The notes below the pieces were generated by a model. The model saw only the letters and a program-made list of their open reading frames with translations. It did no database searches and was not told the DNA's origin. The position numbers and the translations under genes are program-made. DNA of 64,000 nt from Cynocephalus volans (Eukaryota; Chordata; Mammalia; Dermoptera; Cynocephalidae). Shown piece by piece: positions 58,700-64,000 of this stretch. Numbering within the stretch: the stretch's first letter is position 1; each line of letters opens with the position of its first letter. The stretch lies in the NCBI RefSeq assembly GCF_027409185.1, contig NC_084463.1:44866407-44930406 (forward strand), in the 5' to 3' direction.

Positions 58700-60400
58700 C
58701 TCTGCATTGTTAGAGAAGTTATGGGTGTTTAATTAATTTGTATATTACAGTCACCACATTGTCTTCTGCCTCATAGGAGTTCACACATTTTTTCTTGGTG
58801 AAAGTACCCCTCATTGTGCACATACGGGTACTAACGACTTGAGCGAGCCCTGTAGAAAACCCAATGAATTCAGTGGAAGAATGTGTAATGAAGGGACTAT
58901 TACAGAGGTGTTGGCAGAGCTCAGGGAGTAAGCATAAGATGGTGACCTGCCACTGTGGGAATCATTACTATCCCTGGATAAAAAAGCAAAAAGAAGAGCA
59001 GGGGTTAGGTACAAGTGTGGGGTGGAACTTTGTGGTGGGAGGGGCCTGTCCCAAAGCAGCTGAGTGATAGGTCTTCAAACTCTCAGTCCTCTGCCTCCCA
59101 TCTCCTCCTTGGAAATTCTATTGGTGAAAACCACAGAGAACCTGAGGGCAGGGTAAACTGGGTGGTGGTGTGGGTAGAGGCCACTCTCCCAGGGCACAGA
59201 AGTGGACAAGAGGGTGGAAAATAGAATTAGAAAGCAGTTAGGGAATAGCCAGTCCACACAGTTAGGTGTGTTTGCCTCAAATCTAGCTAGCCTTTGGCCT
59301 TGTACAATTCTGAATCAAACTCCATGCCAACCTATGATCTGCATGGGACCTCTTGGTGACAGGTTTTGTATAAGGAGTATTCCCTTAGGCTCTGGAGCCA
59401 CGTACTTCATGCATGATCCTGGCTACTTCCATACAAGGAACAGAACCCTGGTCATGTAAAATTAATGACATAGAATGCTAGAGTAAGTCTTTCCCTCAAG
59501 GAGTTGTCTGTTTTATAAAGAAAACAGTGTCCATGAATGAAATTTTGCACTTACAAAACCATATATTACTACTAAAAATTAATATAAAATCATCTCAATA
59601 TTGCACCTGCTTGAGGGCTTGGCAAAGCTGTGATTAGAATCAGGTTGAATTAATCAGGTAATAACATGTAGATGTAAGATAAAGTTCAGTTAAACTGAGT
59701 GTAAAAGAATATTGCCCCAACTATAACAATAGACCATTTCCCCAGATGTTTAATATTTTGGAGATCCCTGAAATAACTGATTAATTTCATAGTAGTTTTG
59801 TTCTTTGATGTACTGGTTTATTTACATTTTCATAGAAAGAGGTGTTCTGTCTGCTATTCAAGATTTACTGAATGTTGGGAGAGATTTAGCATTGCTCTGG
59901 CTTACCCTATTGATTTCCAATTACCATATTGATATCCAGTTTTATAAAGCTATTGATTTAGTTGTTTATACAGCTAATCATTCTGTATGCATGCTCGCTA
60001 TGCCTGTCTTACTCACTCATTTCCCTAGTAGGGCCACAAGGTAGTTTGTGAAATTGCAATCAATTTTATATCAGATTTTCAGGAATGACTCTAATGGCTT
60101 TTTAGTAAATGCCACATATAGAATACAAATTATTTACATCTCATTCTCTGTCTACCTTTGCCTTTCAGGGGTTTTCACCCTTATCCATGATAATTGGGCT
60201 TATTGAATAGTTTGAATGCCAAGTATTTAAAAATCATTACTTCTTTATAATAGAGGCAGCACTGTATAATAGAGGTAGCTGCCCTGTTGGGTAAGTCTCA
60301 CCACTTAGAAGTATGTTTCTCAACTCCAGGTTTTTAGACTAAGCTGAAAGGAGGTAGTTGGACTCTCAAGGTAGTATAAGTGGAGAGAAGACTCAGAAGT
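58700..60400. other. Unassigned intergenic DNA
   Basis: Nothing recognisable. Several 60-85-codon frames between 58810 and 59460 overlap on both strands and show no family resemblance. Confidence 0.35.
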
Positions 60401-60449
60401 TCCTCTGCTTTTGACTGTTAGATTGGAATTGTCTTTGCCTGTTGGCTTT

Positions 60450-61900
60450 AAATCCCTCTAAGACTTTCTTCTGTGCTATGTGACAGTGAACCCAACCAGG
60501 GAAGTCAGACAACAAGTAGGTGAAAATAAATAAATAAGCAATCTGAAGAAAATAAGGCAGAATACAGAAGAGCAGGAGAGAGCGTGAAAGGGGTGGGAAA
60601 GAGACATCTTTAGGGGCCATGGTCAGGCAAGGCCTCTCTAGGGAGGTAACTTTTGAGCAATGAACTAAAAGCTGAGAAGCCCGCCATGGGAATCCTTGGG
60701 AGAATAGTGTTCCAGGCAGAAGGAACAGCAACAACAAAAGCCTTGAAGCAGGACCCAGTGTGGCATGTGTGAGATCCCTGAAGCACACTGAGTGTGGCTG
60801 GAGATGGTGAGAAAGTGACAGACAGGTGGAAGAAGTTTGCAAGTGATAGTCAGAGGAGGATGCAAGTGCTACATAAAACATAAATGTCATGGGACATTTT
60901 AAAGAATTTTGGATTTTATGATAGTCATATCATAGGTGCTTGAATTTTATCATTGGTGTAATAGGTATTATAGGTATTAAGCCACTGGAGATTTGAGGTG
61001 GCAGAAGTGTGAGATGATCTGTCAGTATCTGAGGGGGCAAATGTAAGGTCTGGGGACCAGTGAAATGCTGCTGCATAGTCTTGTGTGTGAACTCAGTTGG
61101 AAAGGGTGGAGGAAATGAAATGGAATTAGATTCAGAATAAATCTGAAGTCAGAGTCTACAGTACCTGCTGATAAGTTGAATGTGGTGACCAAGAAAAGAC
61201 AGGAATTGAAGATGATGTCTAGGTTTTCATCTGAGAAAGTAGAAATAATCATGCTATCTTCCAAGATGGAGACCCCATGAGGAGGAGCAGGTTCTAGGAG
61301 AAGAGAGGGATGGTGAAATTGACAAGTGAGTTTTGTTTCTATTATGCTTAAGGGCCCTGTTAGACATCCAAGTGAAGTTACATGGATGGTTAGACTGAGG
61401 GATCTGGACCTCAGGGGAGGGTTTGGGACTACAGGGATATATTGCAAAGCCATTGATGGATAAGTGGTTTACCTAGGTAAGAACACAATGAAGTGACCCA
61501 GGGAGTGAGCATAGAGAGATCATCAGAAGAGGAGGAGGAGACAGCAAAGACAGACAGAGGGTGGAGAGTCAGGTTGAAGAAAAGCCTGGTGTGTGGTTTC
61601 CCAGAAGCCAAGTGAGGACAATGCTTCAAGATGAAGAATGTGTCCACTGTGGTAAACACAACCAAAGGGCTGAGAAAAATGAGAGGAAATTTAATTACTG
61701 TTTTTGGCAAGATGGAGTTTATAGGTGATCTTGACAACAGCAATTTCAATAGCATACTGGGGAAATAAAAGGCTGATTGGAGTGGTGGAAATCAGGGGGC
61801 AGAAAGTAAAAAGTGCAAAATAAAGAGAATACATATCCTTTAAAAAGAGTTTTGTAGTGAAAGGAAGCAGGGAAACAGGGCAGTTGCAAGAGGGGAGGGC
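60450..61900 (+). repeat. Long ancient mammalian repeat, family not named
   Basis: 'tgttccaggcagaaggaaca', 'gcaacaacaaaagccttgaa', 'agtgtggctggagatggtga', then 'gttagacatccaagtgaagt' follow a familiar ~1.4-kb mammalian repeat in consensus order. I recognise the wording but cannot give a reliable family name. Minus-strand frames of up to 165 codons here are chance products of the repeat. Confidence 0.55.
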
Positions 61901-61954
61901 ATAGAGCCAGGAGAGGGTTTGGAGTGTTATGATCATGATTATGATAATAACCAT

Positions 61955-62155
61955 TATCATCAGAATCAAAATGACTGCCATTTATTGGGCACTTACCATG
62001 TGCCAGGCACTGTGCAAAGCATTCTCCATCCAGGGTCTCACTGCATTTTGCAAACCTACAAAGAAGGCTCTGCTGTTACTGTCAGTTTAGAGGTGAGAGA
62101 GAAGAGGAATCAGAATTCTAAATCTGGTAAGTGATGAACCGGGAGGCCAAGCTAG
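61955..62155 (-). repeat. MIR element, antisense
   Basis: 'gccatttattgggcacttac', 'catgtgccaggcactgtgca' and 'aagcattctccatccagggt' are the reverse-complement MIR core and flank, followed by a degraded remainder. MIRs are ancient tRNA-derived mammalian SINEs. Confidence 0.88.
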
Positions 62156-62249
62156 ACCTGTCTTACTGTGAGTGAAAGCCTTGTAAACACAGCAGATGAG
62201 TAAGTAACTTTTCAATGTCCAGCTGAAAATGAAGGATTCTTAACTGTTC

Positions 62250-62600
62250 TTAGTCAAGATCTGTTGGAAGAGATAGAATCCCAACTCAAACTGATCTAAA
62301 GGAAAAAACGTGAGAGAGATTTATGTGTCTCCCAAGTCTCACAGTATATCTAGCCTCGGTAGAACTGGATTCAGGGGCTCGTGCGGTGCAGTTAGGGTTT
62401 TGTCTCACTGTCTCTGCTGCTTTCAGTCTGTCCCCAGCAGCTCGTGGCTTACTTCCAACAGTTTGGAGAATCCAAGGATGAGAGTCTCAAGTGCGTGAGT
62501 GGATCTTGTTGCATGATTGCCATCCCCAGGGACACGTGATGCTCTCAGTAGGCCCAGGACACAGGCCTGTCTCCTGAGCCAGGACGACTGGCATTGTTGT
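62250..62600. other. Possible old MER-type repeat
   Basis: 'gatctaaaggaaaaaacgtg', 'agagagatttatgtgtctcc' and 'ctggattcaggggctcgtgc' recall an old mammalian repeat, but the match is too vague to name. Confidence 0.3.
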
Positions 62601-63770
62601 AGACACAGCTCTCCAAAGGAAATATCCAGGTGTTATTAACAAAAGAAGGGACACTAAGGCAGGCAAAGAAGGCTAAGCCACCTATCACTTGGATGTCACC
62701 TCTCTTGGCAATAGTGTCAAGGTGTGCTTCCTAGCATTCTGCCAAAATGTGAGTTCTTGTGAGAACAGAAGCTTTTCAGTCTTGCTCATCAAATACGGTC
62801 CTAGCACAGTGACTGGAACAGCATTGCCTCAGGTTGAAAAAATATATTTATTGAATCACTGAGTGACATCAAGTGATTTTCTATAATGCTGGCCTGTTCC
62901 ACTAGATTTATTTACTTGCTATTTTAATTTTAGCTGGAGAGTTTTACATGTATCTGAAACTCAGTATTATTTTTTCTACCTAATTCTCCAGAACCCTTTA
63001 TTTACTTGGAAATAGTGTATTTGATTAATATCCTGCTCATCAGAACAGTGCATTTGATGTTACTTTATTCAAAGAGGAAGAAGCTGCCTTGGTATCCAAA
63101 CCCCAGCTTGCTTTGTGATGTTCCCTGAGAGTACGAACCTGGCAGCTTAGCCAGAAGTGACATCCCACAAGTTGTAAGGAAGCATTGTTTTCATTCGCCC
63201 TGGGGATTATCTCCTCCCTACTAACTCTCTAAGGTGAAGCGGCACTCTGGGGAAAGACAGGTAAATGACAAAAAGCTGTTAGGGTGTGTTTGCTTCTGAC
63301 ACTGCAGTGCCTCAGGCAGAGCTACCCAGCTGGAAAGTGCAGGCACAAGAGGGTGGAGAGATCACACCAGAGCTCCTTGCAGACGATCTGAAGCATTGCC
63401 TTGTGAGCAGTGCCAGCATGAGGATGCTGAAGGGCTTGGATCGCATAAAAGGAAATTGGAGTTTTGTGTAAGATTGTGGGGGGATGCCCATAATGAAAAA
63501 CCCAGTTGGCTGCTCTTATCCTGTGTAAACTTGATGCCTTCTTCCCAAAGAGTCACTGAGATAGCTGTGTGCTTCTGGGGAGATGGGGGAACGGAGGCAG
63601 AAGGGCCAGCGGGTCAAGAAGGTAGAGTGATTTTTTAAAACGTAGCAAAACCTTATGGGGAGGTACACAGAAGAGAAGGGTAGTGGAGTAAGTACCCTGC
63701 GTAGGGAGTGGCACTTCTGAAAAATTAAATGGATGGGCTCCAGGACTGGCTCAATCTCTAACTCCCTCAC
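62600..63770. other. Unassigned intergenic DNA
   Basis: No gene or confidently named repeat. Open frames of up to 84 codons overlap on both strands. Confidence 0.35.
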
Positions 63771-63774
63771 TCCT

Positions 63775-63945
63775 ACCTTTTCTAGTTAGCAGACCTCAGG
63801 CAAGACACTGATCATCTGTGTCTCAGTTCTTTTATTGGTAAAATACTGATAATAAAGTAGTTCTACTTCACAGATGCTAGACGTCAGTTGATATATTTAG
63901 AGCATTGAAAGCAGTGCTTGGGCCCACACAAATCACTATATGTGA
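63775..63945 (+). repeat. MIR element, sense
   Basis: 'cctcaggcaagacactgatc', 'tgtgtctcagttcttttatt' and 'ggtaaaatactgataataaa', then 'gagcattgaaagcagtgctt', follow the sense MIR order, in the opposite orientation to the copy at 61955. Confidence 0.82.
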
Positions 63946-64000
63946 GTTATTAGTCTGAATGGGGAAAAGATGGGACTGTAAGTCTGAGCATGCGTGGGGA

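Noticed and set aside
60393..61755. Minus-strand frames of 165, 143 and 108 codons
   Set aside because: They fall within the ancient repeat at 60450-61900 and show no domain.

Overview
This is mammalian (placental) nuclear DNA: introns with GT-AG boundaries, LINE-1 fragments on both strands, MaLR-type LTRs, MIR elements and a Tigger/pogo-type DNA element. Two short SINE copies look tRNA-Ile derived with an AAACAAACAAAAA tail. From memory such SINEs occur in colugos and some bats, but I hold any species assignment loosely. There are no bacterial, CRISPR or plasmid features.

Left third (1-20200): almost all transposon-derived or AT-rich DNA. It contains antisense L1 pieces (431-2340), one and a half antisense MaLR LTRs (2408-2873), and a nearly full-length sense L1 (4145-9942) flanked by a perfect 14-bp target-site duplication, with four ~133-bp 5'UTR monomers. 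ORF1 of this L1 has three TGA stops and ORF2 is broken. Further right are a short TSD-flanked insertion with an expanded GGGA tail (13977-14313) and a badly decayed type-1 vomeronasal receptor (V1R) pseudogene (15272-15852).

Centre (about 20290-45860, + strand): an intron-containing, diverged copy of DIDO1 (death-inducer obliterator). I can place two probable non-coding exons, fourteen coding exons and an AATAAA signal. The reading frame is open in thirteen of the fourteen exons and every intron has GT-AG ends. The TFIIS-central and SPOC domains read well. The PHD finger has lost three zinc-ligand residues and its tryptophan, many arginine codons look CpG-decayed, and coding exon 8 carries a net +2 frameshift with an in-frame TAA. 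That exon lies between two phase-0 junctions, so skipping it would restore a frame of about 1182 codons. It is either a young unprocessed pseudogene or a paralogue with altered function.

Right third (45900-64000): a GC-richer block without recognisable genes, a 450-bp (GAGACA)n-like purine tract (48485-48920), then a striking array (50191-57858) of three ~2.56-kb tandem units made of antisense L1 ORF2. The array sits inside an antisense L1 3'UTR whose two halves flank it. After it come a Tigger-type element, an unnamed ancient repeat of about 1.4 kb and two MIRs. No intact protein-coding gene other than the DIDO1-like locus is supported.
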